From: Nephromyces sp. MM_2019
Lineage: Eukaryota; Apicomplexa; Aconoidasida; Nephromycida
Direction of reading: 5' to 3'
Length of the DNA stretch: 64,000 nt
Assembly (NCBI GenBank): GCA_015657535.1
Contig: JADHZB010001227.1
Coordinates: 1-64,000, forward strand
In this document: piece after piece, positions 40,499 through 54,125 of the stretch
How positions within the stretch are numbered: the first letter of the stretch is position 1
Layout of the letters: each line of letters starts with the position of its first letter
Notes under the pieces: model-generated
Told to the model about the DNA's origin: nothing
Seen by the model: the letters and a program-made list of their open reading frames with translations, nothing else
The model's database searches: none
Program-made: the position numbers and the translations under genes

Positions 40499-42086
40499 AT
40501 GTTAGGTCAACCCTACAAACCCTTAAACACTATATTATTCTTGGCAATTTACCTTACTTACACATCTTTCGACAATGGCTTTAAATTCAAAGTTAATCCG
40601 AAACTTGGATTGTCCTCGTATTCATCAAGAGGTAATTCTTACTTAGCCATCAGGCATCCTTTAAATAAGTCCTTAGATAATAAAGATATGAGTAACACAA
40701 CAAAAGACCCTGCAAGCTTTGAACTGTTAATTTAAAACACTTATGTTGAACTATTCAAACCTTGTGGGACCAATCTAGTAAAAGATGATTTTACTAACTT
40801 TCTATATATTCTCTTTTATTAAAGCAAGATTCAGGAAAACCTAGTATAAACATGTTGTGCTTATAACTCCTATGCTATGATTCAATCTTAATATATGTAT
40901 TTTGATAGTATACTCTACAAATTATATTGTATCTTAGGGAATTTTATGCAAGCCGAGCCCATAATGCATAAATCTGAAAAGCCTTTGGTAACAAATACTA
41001 GCATGCATATTTAGGAAAGTAAAAAACATCTTTATTTTTTAATTTCAGATAGATAACCTAGTAGATAAAACACCTATCCTAATCCTTAGGAGTAATGGAC
41101 CACTCGGAAATGCATTTTTAAATCTAATCGAGAGTAAATCGATATCTGTCCATGTCATTGAAGAAGGTTCACAAAAATCTCATGAATCGCATAACCACCC
41201 AACTATTAACTACTATACGGCAGAAATTGGACAATGGCCTGAGTTGATCAAGAAAATATCCCCGAAAACCATAATTGACTTTGCGGAATACAATACCATA
41301 GAAAATGAAATTAAAACATCAGATGCTGCTTCAACTCTTTTTGATACTGACTACTCCAATGAGTGGAATGGAATTAATCAAATAATTTCGTCCTGCAGCT
41401 CAATTGACACTTTGCCTCGTATTATTTACATGAGTACTCTAGGAAGTGCAGAAACAATAGATTGGATACCATCAGTTTCAAAAGATAGCTTGAAGGGATG
41501 GTTTGATGCCAAGACAAAAGCTGAAGGATTTTTAAAAAATGCAGGAATACCATACACTATTTTAAGGCCATGCTCAATGCACTTTAGCAATAATAAAACA
41601 TCAGCAATCCTTACTTCTGGTGAAGCACTATACTCAAAGCTGTATCATAAACCATAACCTACACAACAATGCTAAAATAATTCACATTTGCTTTGAATCT
41701 AAATATGATCCACCTATCACCACGATCCTTGATTACTTAATTTGCTTCTGGATATTATTTCACTCGATCAATATATCATGCTTTATTTTGTGAGAACCCT
41801 TTTCTCGGTGTAGTTCTTTGATATGACTTTAATATTTATAGTAAATTATGCTAATTCTGACCCTCTAAAAAATCATCTTTCATTCTACTTTATGTCAGGA
41901 CCCAGAGCATTTGGCTCTGTTTCATATGAAGCCGTAGCTCAAAAAATCTTTGACTGCATAAATTCAACTAGGACAGTTTATCAATCATTAGTTGTGATTG
42001 ATCCCACTACTGTAGCTCACACAAGTCCAACTGTTAGACCCTATGAATTCTATGAACCTCTCCCATTCCATGAATTTCAGCTTTGA
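40499..42086 (+). CDS. Atypical SDR (NAD(P)-binding) protein with N-terminal leader
   Basis: Three exons. Exon 1 starts at ATG 40499 and encodes a hydrophobic leader (LNTILFLAIYLTYTS). Exon 2 runs from about 41049 to 41619, and exon 3 is 41899-42086. Exon 2 opens with a strand-turn like a Rossmann fold (ILILRSNGPLGNAFL; the glycine motif is degenerate), then IIDFAEY, RIIYMSTLGSA and the hallmark KTKAEGFLKNAGIPYTILRP. The exon 2-3 junction (TSG|PRAFGSVSYEAVAQKI) restores the usual GSVSYxxVA segment. The catalytic Tyr of classical YxxxK is not seen (WFDAK), as in many atypical SDRs. The first intron is uncertain: either 40592-41048 (phase 0) or 40692-41052 (phase 1). The latter keeps a Ser/Asn/Lys-rich stretch after the leader, which would look like a bipartite plastid-targeting peptide. 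Substrate unknown. Confidence 0.65.
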
Positions 42087-43319
42087 AGCAATGCTTAACT
42101 AATATTTTACCCATTGTGGTCTATCATCAAATATCTTCTAAAAATCAGTCAAGTTTTGAAACTCAAACATCTAATCCATTTATTTCCTGAAAATTGTTTA
42201 TAATCACAACAAAAGCAATAATAAAATGGGATTAGTTTATCGTTTTTTATCGTCCCAAATTTGTAAATTCTTTTTATTCTTTTAGAAATTGACACTAACA
42301 ACTCTATAGAATCTGAATGCTGACTAGTTCATTTTCTTGAATTTATAAAGAAAATTAGGAAAATAGATTTTTTTTTAAAGCCTTATTTATTCAGCTTAGC
42401 TTTAGATTTAGCTTTTACTAGTTGTATATCCTAGTTACTAAACTCTTTCAATTATTTACTAATCTTCTTTTGCGCGAAATGAAAGTCTTACTTCATTCGA
42501 ACAGAGAATTATTCTTCATTTTTAATATTATCACTACTTCCAATTTTTGGTAAATAAGTTTATCCCACGGTTGTTCTAAAAAGATTGATTCCAATGATTT
42601 CACAAACTTCAAACAAGGAAACCAAGATAGAATTAACTAAAGAGCTATACATTTCATCTATTGTTGTATATACACATTAAGTTAGACTAGTAAAATTAGA
42701 ATTATACTTATGATTTCTAGAAGTAGAAAATTGAGTTCCGTAACTCGAAATTAAATAACAGGTAATTGAAATAAACTTTAGATAAATAAATATTGTAAAG
42801 TTCTAAACCGGGAATTTTACTTCCCTTGTTCATGACATTGTGAATCTTTGGAAAGCTGTGTTATTACCCACTCGATAACATGCTATGATTTTAAAGCCTA
42901 TGATATTAAAATCTCCGCAATGCTCATTCATTTTTAAGGTATTTTGATGTCTTAGATCAATCCTACTTTAAAAGACTAATCTTATATGTAACTTTACTAT
43001 CACCAATGTTTTAAATGGAGTAGGATAATCAAGTACTATACAAAATTATCCATTTATAGCTTTTTAATTGATTATCAAATCTTTAATACCGATTCCGTGT
43101 GTAACATAAGACATTTTCAATCCTTGAAACCGACAATTTCTGAACCCTAAAATGGATAATAATAGGTACTAACAAATGTATATATACCTTTACATATACC
43201 ATTATCTAAGTTATGTAATCAAATATTCTGCTTCAAGATTTTCGGATAGCAGGATCTAATAAATTTCATACAGGTATACACACAGAACATTCTTAATATC
43301 TCCACCCTAAGAATTAAGT
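42087..43319 (+). other. Intergenic spacer
   Basis: About 1.2 kb between co-directional genes, AT-rich, no coding content recognised. Confidence 0.5.
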
Positions 43320-46300
43320 ATGAATCGGAAGATACCCAAGTCGCTAAAGCATATTCAAAACCCCACTAACTGGGATTTTGATATGCAAGGAGAAGTCCTA
43401 ACTACACACAAGGTTTGACTCTCAAAGAGAATACATCTAAAACCCATAAGTATCAAATGATAATAGCTTCAGCCAATAAATATCCACCTAACATAAAAAA
43501 TAGTAAAATTAAAATCTTTTTTGTATCAAGACATATTGTAATTTAATTCTTAAAACTTAATCCACAACACTCTGTATAATTATTACTCGTCATCAGCACC
43601 TATTTACACTAACTTTAATGTACACACTTGGAGTTATTTATATTAGCTTTCAAAACCCTTTAAATTGATTTGGAACTTGCTTAAGTTAGCACTTCAATAT
43701 ATATTCCATAATTTTATTTATAGTTATTTAAGTCACTACCCACTTCATTCCAGAGTAGCATATATAGGAAAACAGGGAAATCAAAAAAATATCATAACAA
43801 CTTCATAGATGGATTCTTCCTACTTTGTTATTTCTACTCCTTGGTAACATCCCTTTGGAAGGAATTCCATGGTTCCCGAACCAACAGAACTAACCAATTA
43901 GAGACACAAGGTATTTACAAAGAATTTATTAAATCGATTGAAAATCCCGAGGAACCCAATATCAAGGAGGCAATAAAAGCAGGAACAAAATGTTTCCTGG
44001 AAATATTTACCTCATTTCGTCACACAAGTCAGCTAAAGGGTTTCGAAAATTCTCCAGAGTTGTTACAGCCTTTAGATCCATTCCGTATCAAAGCATTCGA
44101 TGCCATCAAAGATCTACACCAGTTTATTTTGACCCAACCCACTTTTAATAAATCATTAAACAATACTTCAAAGTCAAATGACAACACAGCATATTATAAG
44201 AAAGACATACTTTGGACATTTACTGATTGGTGCCGTACAAACTCGAATGATCGAAACACACTTGTTATGAAGGAATTTGCAGCTACAATTTCTCAGTCAA
44301 GTAATAACCTCAACCAAATATGCCACAATCTACCTAAAATGATTCGATTAATCATGACAACGATTCCTCGATTGTTAAATCACCAAATCATGATAGATAT
44401 TATTGCTTCAAAGTTTACAAACACTCACACTTCTAGCTTAGAAGAAAACAGACTCGATGAAAATTCATATCAAACCTTGTCAGTTTGTTGCAATGTAGCA
44501 AGGATAGAGATTATAGATTTAATCCAAGGACAAATCAATTATTTTAATAAAAGCAATTTTGTTTATTCTCTCAGTATCTTCAATCTATTGAACTCCTTAA
44601 GAGGATACTCCAGTTGGAACCAACTGCTTACTCAGATTGAAACAATGCAATTTAAGTCACCACAATTGAATATTTCACTTAATCAAAACAGCCATGATTT
44701 AAATAATATATTTGATTCTGAAATTTACAATGACACTCAACTGAATAATGAAATCAGTGCTTTGAAAATAACTTTAAATGACCTCAAATTCTATGAAATG
44801 CAAATAGGCCTCCTTACCTCAAAGATGATTTACTCTTTTTTGTCGAATAACTCGGTTGACAAGTACTTGAGATTTTATATCCATGAATTCATTTACCACT
44901 TTTTTAATAGAATTAAGGAAATGAAAATGTTAAATTCCTCGCCTAGCTTATCAGACCCACATTTGAAATCTCCAGGTTAGTTTTGAGGCCTAATTTAAGC
45001 TATTAAAACCATCAACAATCGTATTTTCTTCCTCAGCTGATAATCCACAGGTTATCTCATGTCAGGATTCTATCTCTCCAGTAATTTCTTTGTTGTTTCA
45101 AGACCAATTTTATCCTAGCCCACACATACAAGGATTATCAGAAGATGAAAAATTATCAAAGTATATTTTTGATCTGAAAAATGGCTACTTTTCAGTCAGC
45201 AAAGTAGCTATAGAAGAATATGAAACGTACCTAAAATTTTATATGCAAGCAGGATTCACCAAAGAAGCTCGCCGACATGCATGGTAAAAACATTTTTAAT
45301 GACAATTGAGCAATTCCCTTAGTTTTTGATTGTAATGTGTCCCGCATTATTTGTACACTAGACTCGCATAACAGATTTATATTTATTATTATGTTATAGA
45401 ACTACTAAAAATCTTGTAAAATAAGTTCATTTTCTTCTATAGGCTCAAATACAACTTTCAAAACTCTTTAATCGCACAAGGAGAATATGCACTAAACCTA
45501 TCCCAGGTTTATTTCAGAACGGAGGCTATTGATCGATCATTTAATCAACTAAATATTAGCTTCAATCGACTTTTATTAGCTTTAAAATATGAAGAAATGT
45601 ACCCTTATACTATTAATCTGATAGGTGAAGCTTCACTCTTAGCATATGATATACTAAGACATAACCCATCATCAATTAATGATCTTATTTTCGACCCTTT
45701 TCAATTGGAGAGCAAGCTGATCGCACTGAAAAGCTCTCTTAGGTCTAAGTTCAAACTCAGAAAAAAGAAAGACAATTTAACTCCAAATTCAGCGGTAAAG
45801 GCTGCACAGAACCCAAACTTAATTTTAAAGTCTGAAAATGCCAAACCTAAGAAGTTTGGAGATGTGAGCGACGATCCAATTTCATTTTGCTCATATATCT
45901 CCCAATCATTCTCTCCTGATCTTAACCCATCACAATCACTATTCAACAATAAAGAGAAATCAGAACCTAATCAATTAAGCTCTACTAATCCTTTTCCATA
46001 CGATACTATCTGGAATAAATTTAATAATATTTCAATTTTATGTGGATCAATCATAAGTTATCTCAGCTTACTAGAAGAGCCCACTAGTGCAGTTAGAAAT
46101 GAAGGAAATTCTAAAAATTTTGAATACTATTTGGGCCTAGGGCTCATGGGTCGAGCTCATGCCTTATATATTTTATCAAATCTTGAAAGTGAACCTAGCT
46201 TTGATTCCACCAAAATGATTAAGAGATTCAAAAAAATTTGTAGATTGAAAGCAATTTGTTTAGATTCAAAAAGTTTGGAGCTTTTCTCAAATATTTTCAT

Positions 46301-47900
46301 GAAACTTTTATACACCTTAGATATAAAAACTACCCTAGCAATTGAACATAAACAACAAGACCTCAATATACCATGGTCAATAAAGTTTTGGTCTTTTTAT
46401 GGGACCTTAAGCACCTTATCACCTTACGATAAAAAGGCACAAACAAACCTCAGTAATAATACGCCTGGTGATTTACTTCAAGATATACCAGAATCACCAA
46501 CTAGCCAAGAACAAGGACATAATAACGAAATTTTATACTTCCCTGCCTTCAATAGTGATTTGAAATTACTACACCCTAAAGCTCATAATTTTTATTCTCG
46601 ATCCGCTTTAATTATACCTCTGAATGCAATCTCCCTCAATAATAGCCCAGATATCTATAGCTGTTCACTTTTACAAGATATCACCACCACTTTAAAGCCT
46701 CTCCCAGATTATACAACTTTTATGAATCATTCCTATGAGGCGTCAAAAACTAGATACCCAAGTAATTATATGGGCTTCAGGAGTATATGCAAATATTTAA
46801 TACAAAAAATTAATTATAAAATGGAATTCAAAATGACTATAAACAACCATTCCGATCAGTCCATAAAACCTACAATCTTAGAATTAATTCATATCTCACA
46901 CATTTTCAACTTTTCTTACACATCTCTAATTTCAACTATTTTGCTTGCATTATACGAAACAAGAAACAAGAACTATTCACAGGTTTTGATTCTCTTACCA
47001 AGCATTTGGAAAACACTTTCCTCTAGAAAGGTTCCTCTTTCACTTATTGCAGAAGTACATTTCATTCATGGAAAGGTTTTAGTAGCAATATGCAGTCAGA
47101 AATCAAAATCCTCCGAACAACTCTTACAAGTTTACCATATGCAAGGCACTCATACAAACGCTTCTCCCTATAATACACTATATCGAAGATCCACAGAATA
47201 CCAAGATAGCTTAAGATATCCACTTTCTGGTTCAAAACAAATTCCTCTATCTAAAGATAATAAAGCTGAAAAAGGCTCATCTTTCCCAACTCTTTTATAT
47301 GGACTCAATCCCAAGGACAATGACCCATATGACAAGCCTGAAGATGTAGAGCCTCCCAAGGAGCTACGACGCACGTCTTCACCTTTGATGAAAAGTAATA
47401 TTTCGGACGAAGCAAGGATTTCTACTCCACCATCTGCATCCCGCCAGAGAAAAAAGTCGCGCTCAAGGCAGTATTCTGAAAGCCCGGAACGGCCATCAAG
47501 AAATTCGGTTGTTAAACCAGCTCATGTAGAACAGAACCAAACATATGAAAGTCTCGATAGGCAGCTAATTGAATCTCTCTATGAAGCACGTTGTCATATT
47601 GAAACTTCAATTAATATTTGGGAGAGGTATGGCCTCTATTTGGGCATCTCAGGAGGCATCCAACAGATGCAACGGTTAAGAGAATCACTATATATACTAA
47701 TGACTCTTAGTGATGACAAATTCACCAAATTAGCATCTAACAATAATGCCTCAAGTTTGAAAGATATACCCTCCAAAAAGTTTTATTTTCATAAGTTAAT
47801 CCGATACTCTCAACCTCAATCACAATTTTATTTCAACCCAGTTAACAGTCAAAGGAAATTCAAAGTATTGAGAAAATCGTCTTATAGCATTAAATCATAG
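43320..47900 (+). CDS. Large (1339 aa) protein of unknown function
   Basis: Four exons: 43320-43412, 43754-44975, 45037-45283 and 45443-47900. The long second exon has no usable ATG at its start. A small upstream exon with ATG (MNRKIPKSLKHIQNP) ends in phase 0 and meets an acceptor with a good pyrimidine tract (TTCATTCCAG) in the right frame, so I place the start at 43320. The protein is helical and Asn/Ser/Leu-rich. A recognisably ordered part spans exons 3-4 (YLKFYMQAGFTKEARRHAW, QGEYALNLSQVYFRTEAI, FNRLLLALKYEEMYPYT), with the look of TPR-like helical repeats. A basic Ser/Arg stretch (RQRKKSRSRQYSESPERPSR) occurs near residue 1190, then a helical end (SLYEARCHIETSINIWERYG). No signal peptide or catalytic motif is seen. 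I do not recognise the family. Confidence 0.65.
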
Positions 47901-50015
47901 CTTTGAAACTAACTATATAATCTTTTTGTTTTATAACATATCGGAACATATTACTACTGATTTATAATACCAAGAGCCTTTTGAATAAGACTGATTGATA
48001 CCAAATATCAAATAACACTTGCTAAAGCTAATAATTATTTAAAAGCTGGAGGTTTTAAATTAAAGTTTTTAAATCTTATTAATAATTGAAAATAGATACC
48101 AAATTAGCTGTGATAAGATGAGAATATTCGACTAAATTTACATAACATATTACTTTAAATTGTTTCCTCTGTATTCACAGATTTCTTTAGTCAAATTAAT
48201 CAACTTAAAATAATATGTTTTTATTTCTATTTAGAGCAACCTATATACTTAAGTAAACCAGTTCAATTTACATTTAATGGAACTAGATTTCACACTGGAA
48301 GCTCATTGGGTAATTAGCTTTCAATTCTCCTCGATTTTAAAATCGAACGAGTGTGGGTTAATTATAGTAACTCAACCAAAATACAGTTAAACTCATAGAT
48401 GAGTTGTATATGTCTCATAAATTCATTATATTATAAATAAAACATATTGTATATTCAATTTTTTGAAAACAAACGTAACAGACTAATTGTGATAATTAGA
48501 ATAATAATAATAATAACACTCTTGTTTCTCAAAATAATAAACATAAAATTACCAAATGATTTTGCTAAACCCTGTGTTTATGTTTCGTTTTAAAAAATAT
48601 AAAAATTAGGATCTAATAATAAATAATAAAATTTTCTATATTTCTTATTTATTTTGGAAAATATATGTTTATAGAGAAATATCATTATTGAAGGAATTTA
48701 CTGCTAACAATATCCTCACAAGCTTTTTGTTATATCATGGCTTTATAATTTATATTTATCATTAAGCTAGATTTATTTATTTCATATAATAACCATGTAA
48801 CATTTTACTAACAATCATGATACTTATTAAAATTCCAAAACATTAATTTCCAAAAAAATTTGCTAAATACAAATATAAACATATTTATCTACTTCTAACT
48901 ATATCATAATTTCGATTATTTCATCAATATCTGTTATATTCATAATTCTTATTTATCTAGTACTGGTTTTGTTAATTTACTATCTCTGTTGATTCATTTT
49001 ATTAGTAGTTTCAATTATTTTATCTTTAAGTTCAAAAGTCTCAAATGTATCAAGCATGCAATGAAATCTAAATGCATTTGAAAAAAAAATTATATTAAAT
49101 TTAAGCATCATTAATATCTAGCACTGAAAGCAGGATAGATAACATTTTAAATTTTTTTTCTTTAAATGTAATTATTATATGGCTTAGAAACTGTTGTAAT
49201 AAATTTTTCACAAAATATAATAATTATTTTCTTGACATCTTGGAAAAAAACTCTCACATCAATCAGTCAAATTATACCTTGGCCCTTTAACAACAAAACA
49301 AACTTTTTCTAAAAACCATTTTCTTTGTTTTAAATATAATCTGTATAACTTTCAAAGTTTTGCCAATTTCTCCAAGTCCCTCTCTTTATAAAATTTGATA
49401 ACTTAATTAAGTTTTTCAAGTTGATGGTAAGAAACTAAAAATATTTTTATATTTCTAACCATTCACAAAAATCAGCTAAAAATTCCACCTATTCTTTACA
49501 GTTATTTCAAAAGTTTGGTTTCAATAATACAGTTAAAAATTTTAATCAACTCTTTAAATTGTGAGTTTCCATTGATGCAAAGAACTTAAGTTTAATAGTT
49601 CTGTATATCATTATAAAATCAAATATATTTCAAGCCACTAACAAAATTTTTATAGTTTTGAATTGACTTATAAGTTTAAAGCTTATTTTATAAGAAATGT
49701 TGATTAGAATAGCTTAATACATTAATCATGAATTTATAAATTTACAGGGTGGTTTTTGAAAACTGTTTTCACATCCATTCTAAACACAAGTAATTCTAAT
49801 AGCATATGTTTATATCAAAGCTATATAGTTGGAGAAAAAAATCTACCTAACAATTAATTAGACATAAATAACGCCGTAGCCTGAAATTTGCTAAGATTTG
49901 CAAATTTATTAACTTTTATTTGTCTTACAATTGCAGAGTGCTTTGGGAACTTAACTAGAAAATTATTGTTTGATTTCTTATTTTCGGAAGAAGTTTGGGA
50001 TTATTTTAGAAAAAG
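47901..50015 (+). other. Intergenic spacer
   Basis: About 2.1 kb of extremely AT-rich sequence, with T-rich and A-rich blocks and an (ATA)n-like patch near 48.50 kb. No exon recognised. The last part should contain the promoter and 5' UTR of the ApiAP2 gene. Confidence 0.5.
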
Positions 50016-50079
50016 GTAAGTAATTCATTGCTATTAGTGTCAGATATATCCAAACTTTAATTTTTCCTCAATTTTTCAG
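50016..50079 (+). other. Probable 5' UTR intron of the ApiAP2 gene
   Basis: A strong donor (AAAAG|GTAAGT) at 50016 pairs with a pyrimidine-rich acceptor (ATTTTTCAG) ending at 50079, 22 bases before the ATG at 50102. This fits a 64-base intron in the leader. The splicing is inferred only from site quality. Confidence 0.5.
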
Positions 50080-50101
50080 GCTCAAATTTTTATTTAAAAA
50101 A

Positions 50102-53100
50102 ATGGCAGCGGAAACAAAGCTTCAGATGAAATTTAATAGCGAACTACCTACAATCTTAGATACAAAGTTCCAGATTCAGCCAATGAAATATTCAACAAAT
50201 GGTGTTGAAGCAAATTATATGTTGAACGGTAAGCTTTGTGAACATGAAGCCATCGAGGATTTCAAATCAACTAAAGATGCTGAAAAATTAGGTAGTGAGA
50301 ATTTTAAGTTTCCCCAATGCCATGAATCTAAGCCTTTTGAGTATATAAAAAGTAATAAAAATACATTCGAATCAAATCCTGATGACCAGTAAGTAAAGCT
50401 CGGGAAATACATAGCTAAGCTTTGAAGTTAATTTGTTATATTTTGCAATCTTTTAGTAGCCGAATTGGAGAGCTTTCAAACACAAAAGATTGCGCTAAGT
50501 TTGAAGACTCAGGAGATTATGAAGGCTGCAAGATCAATGAAGAAATCGATTGCTATACCTGTGAAGACAAAAGTGGCCCATATGATTCTAATAGGTTTTC
50601 AAAACGAGAAATTCAGTAAGTTCAGTTTCTTAATCCCAAACTGTTGTAAAATTAGCTATTCTGATTCAACTTTATTTAATAGTATTTGATAATATTATGA
50701 AATACAGTTAATCAAATTACCCTCTATAAAAATATTCTAATTTAGACAAGGCAGTAATGATGTAGGGTCAGGGGGCTTTCAAAATTGTGAAACAAAGGTA
50801 ATAATTAGGCATTGATTCCTGGCTATAAATTCAAGGAAAATATTTCAATGCTGAGAATGTTGATAGTTTATTATATAAATATCTATGTAATATAATTTAT
50901 AAAAGAAATGTAAATTCCCAAATAAAATTTTGTTTTGGATATTCAGAATCAGTCATCGACTGACGAGAAGCTAACCGGAAATAATGAGGGATCGAGGAAA
51001 ATTACAAATGAGGCTGAAGAAATATCAGATTTCATACCTAATTTACAGCAGCACTTATATGCTTGGCAGTCGCAAATTAGAAATATACAAGACAAGGAGT
51101 TCGAGTTTGGATATTCTAAAAGATTACAATCATATGAGTTGGAGAAAAGTGTGGAGGTTATGAAAAATCTTAGAAGTCTTGTAAGGGATCTTAAAGATTC
51201 ACAAAAAGTGATATTATACATCCAACAAAACATAATTGAAACCCAAAATCAATTTAAAAAAATGTTGAATGGAAACCAAATAAACATACAAAGTGGGATT
51301 TTTGAGAATCCTATGTTAGATGAACATAGTCCGAAATTTTCACCATATATAGTTCAAAATAATACTAGTAACCATTATTCAAGTCATATAGATATAGCTG
51401 ATCTTATAAATGCTTTAAGTCCTAAGAATACAGCTGTTAAGCCACCAAGTCAAGAGATTTCAATTAAAACTCCTTCAGTAATATTCCCTGACCCTTTGAC
51501 ACAAGGCACAACGACTAGGGGGAAAAGATACAATGTTAAAGTTGAGGAAAATAATGAGTATAAAAACAATTCATTTAGTGATAAAAAAAGATCAAGAGGT
51601 GGGAAACCAGCCGTGAGAGATGAAACTCCAATTCCAGGTGTCAGATATGCTAAGGATCGCAACTCATGGGTAGCATTCTGGTGTGAAGGTGGTAGGCAAA
51701 ACTATAAATCATTTAGCAACAAGAAGTTCGGTCACGAAAAGGCAAAGCAATTGGCAATTCGTGCTCGAATTGCATTCGAGCAGAATCATTTGGAAGAACA
51801 AGCTAATAATGTGCCTTCTCAAGATTATGATTATAGTGAACCAATGCTAAATGAAGGCTTTGATCATGATCCAAATTTTATGGAGCCAAATGGAGAGGAT
51901 TTAGGTAGGTGCGATGGCTCTAAGAATATCAATCGTGGACAGTTCAATGGTATTCGCTGTAACCTTGCAAATACACCGAGAAATGAGCTTCAGCAGCTAG
52001 CAGGATCGCTAGAAAATCCTAAAGGGGTGTGCTATGCTCCTAGTAATAATACCTGGATGGCTTATGGGGGAAATAGTTCAGGTATGAGGATGTGTAAGTC
52101 ATTTCCAGTTCATAAATATGGATTTTTCAAGGCTAGGGAGCAGGCCATATTAGCTTTAGGGGGAAATCTTAAACATGATGCTCAGCAATTCAAAGGAAAG
52201 GAGGAAATTTTAGAGAATCTTTACATCCGTATGCAAATGTACGATTGCCCCATAGACATGCCAATGATTAATTCTGAAAGAATCAAAAACATCATAGAAT
52301 CATATAATGTAAAAAACCCTGAATATGCAACATTGTTAGTTAGCTCAGATGCTATGGAAAAAGATGTCAATAGTTTTAATGCGGATGTGGTTTGTGAAGG
52401 TAGTAACAATGTTCCACTTATGTATGGGATAGACTCCAAAAACTCAAGAAATTTGGTCACAGATGTAAGTACACAAGGTATATCAGTAAATACAGATATA
52501 AATCCAGATAAGAGTGTAAATGGGGTGCTCCTAAACTCGAATAAGACTTCACAAGAAAAACTTAATCAAAGTAATGAGCATGTTAAAGGTGTGAATTTCA
52601 ATCGTCAATGCAATACATGGGCAGCTATATGGTATGTAAATGGAGTTCAGCAGGTAAAGTACTTCTCAGTAAAGCAATATGGCTATGATGAAGCTAAGCG
52701 TTTAGCAGTTGAACATCGAAAGAAAATTGATGCTCATAGATTAAAAACTTCAAAGGATAAAGGGAGTAGTCGAATCAGGTGTGGTTTCCGAGATAAATCT
52801 AGTAGTGTTACTTCTAATCATTCAATGGTGAGACGTCAAAGGAGTTCCCAAATAAATCATATAAACGAATCTATGCAGGATGGCTCAATTTCTAGTTTAC
52901 ATGAAATCACAGCTGCGATAACAAATTGCTTAGGGACACAAAATATAGAAGCTCCACAGGTCGATGTGGAAAGTACAATAACCAGCAGTCCAAATTTTGT
53001 AAATGGAACTCCTAGTTCTCAATCTTATGACCCGTTAAATAATAATTCTGAAATTACAAAAAAGTTTAGAAATTATAATTACACGGATGAATCATATAAT

Positions 53101-53178
53101 AAGGATTTAGCTCATAGAGAGGCTAATATTTCAGAGCAGGAGTTAAGTGTTGATGGTAACCAGGAGGTGGGAGTATAG
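50102..53178 (+). CDS. ApiAP2-type transcription factor with three AP2 domains
   Basis: Exons 50102-50388, 50457-50615, 50746-50797 and 50947-53178 join in phases 2, 2 and 0 for 909 aa. Three AP2-like domains of about 50-55 residues are visible. The first begins near residue 397 (GVRYAKDRNSWVAFWCEGG, then KSFSNKKFGHEKAKQLAI). The second begins near 526 (GVCYAPSNNTWMAYGG, then KSFPVHKYGFFKAREQAI). The third begins near 714 (GVNFNRQCNTWAAIWYVNG, then KYFSVKQYGYDEAKRLAV). Each keeps the strand pattern G-V-x-Y/F ... W-x-A ... K-x-F-x-V/N-x-K-x-G ... A and the helix after it. A leucine/lysine-rich coiled-coil-like segment precedes them (about 215-265). ApiAP2 proteins are the main sequence-specific regulators of apicomplexans. 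The N- and C-terminal parts are low-complexity Asn/Ser/Glu. Domain 2 is the most divergent (GGNSSGMRM between strands). Confidence 0.9.
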
Positions 53179-54125
53179 CAATCGAGGAAACATAAAGCTA
53201 TCTTAATTATTTTTATTTGACATTTTAAATAATGGCTAACCATAGGATTGTTCTTACAATTTTAAAATTTGTGTGAAAAACCCTTAAGTTAATCTCAACA
53301 AACGTAAAATTTTAAAAAAACCAGTAGTTCAAGGGGTAAATCATTTTTTAAAAAAATCTACTTATTAAAACCAAATTAGTTTTACAGTAGATTTATGTCC
53401 TGATTATCTTTTAATGAACTATGAGGGAAACCTCAACGAGCTAAAATATATGTTGGTATTTTAGTTGCTTTTAAAATGTTAAAAGTGTTCAAGATGTATT
53501 AAAAGGAATCATATTTATGTATCCTGTAGCTATTTTAGTAAGATGGGGTATAAGAAAATCGTTTTGAGTAAATATACGAGTTTCATCTGCACATTTCATG
53601 AGATGTAGTGGCATAAAGGACCACTAATTATTGTAGGCTTCAGAGTTCTAAGATATATATTCAGCTTTATGGGAAATTTTCTAATATATTTAAAAATATT
53701 TATGTTAGTTTCATAAACACAGCAAAAACTTACTTGATTGTAGATGTGATAGGATAAGTTAAGTGTTATTGTGTATATTATACTCATAAGATTTGAATCA
53801 AACTCCCATAAAGTTAATTTTAATCAAAATTTTGATGGCTTATAGGTTGTGGTAAGAATTAATTAAATTAAGTAATGTAAATTAGCTATATAAGGCTAAA
53901 GTCTATATCGCATCAATAATAAGAGAGAGTTTATTACCTAGATGTTAGGAGCACTCGTAGCTATATAGGTAATACAGCTATATAATTTGCATTCTGTTTT
54001 ATATAAAATACATTTTTACCTCTATAAAATATATCTTGTTCTAAATAAACATAGTAAGTGAATTAGGGTAGAGTTTATATAATATTGAAAAGGCTATCTG
54101 ATATTTAGAAAGAAATCATATTAAA
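53179..54125. other. Convergent 3' spacer
   Basis: About 950 bases between the ends of the ApiAP2 gene (+) and the aldo/keto reductase (-). AT-rich, nothing recognised. Confidence 0.5.
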
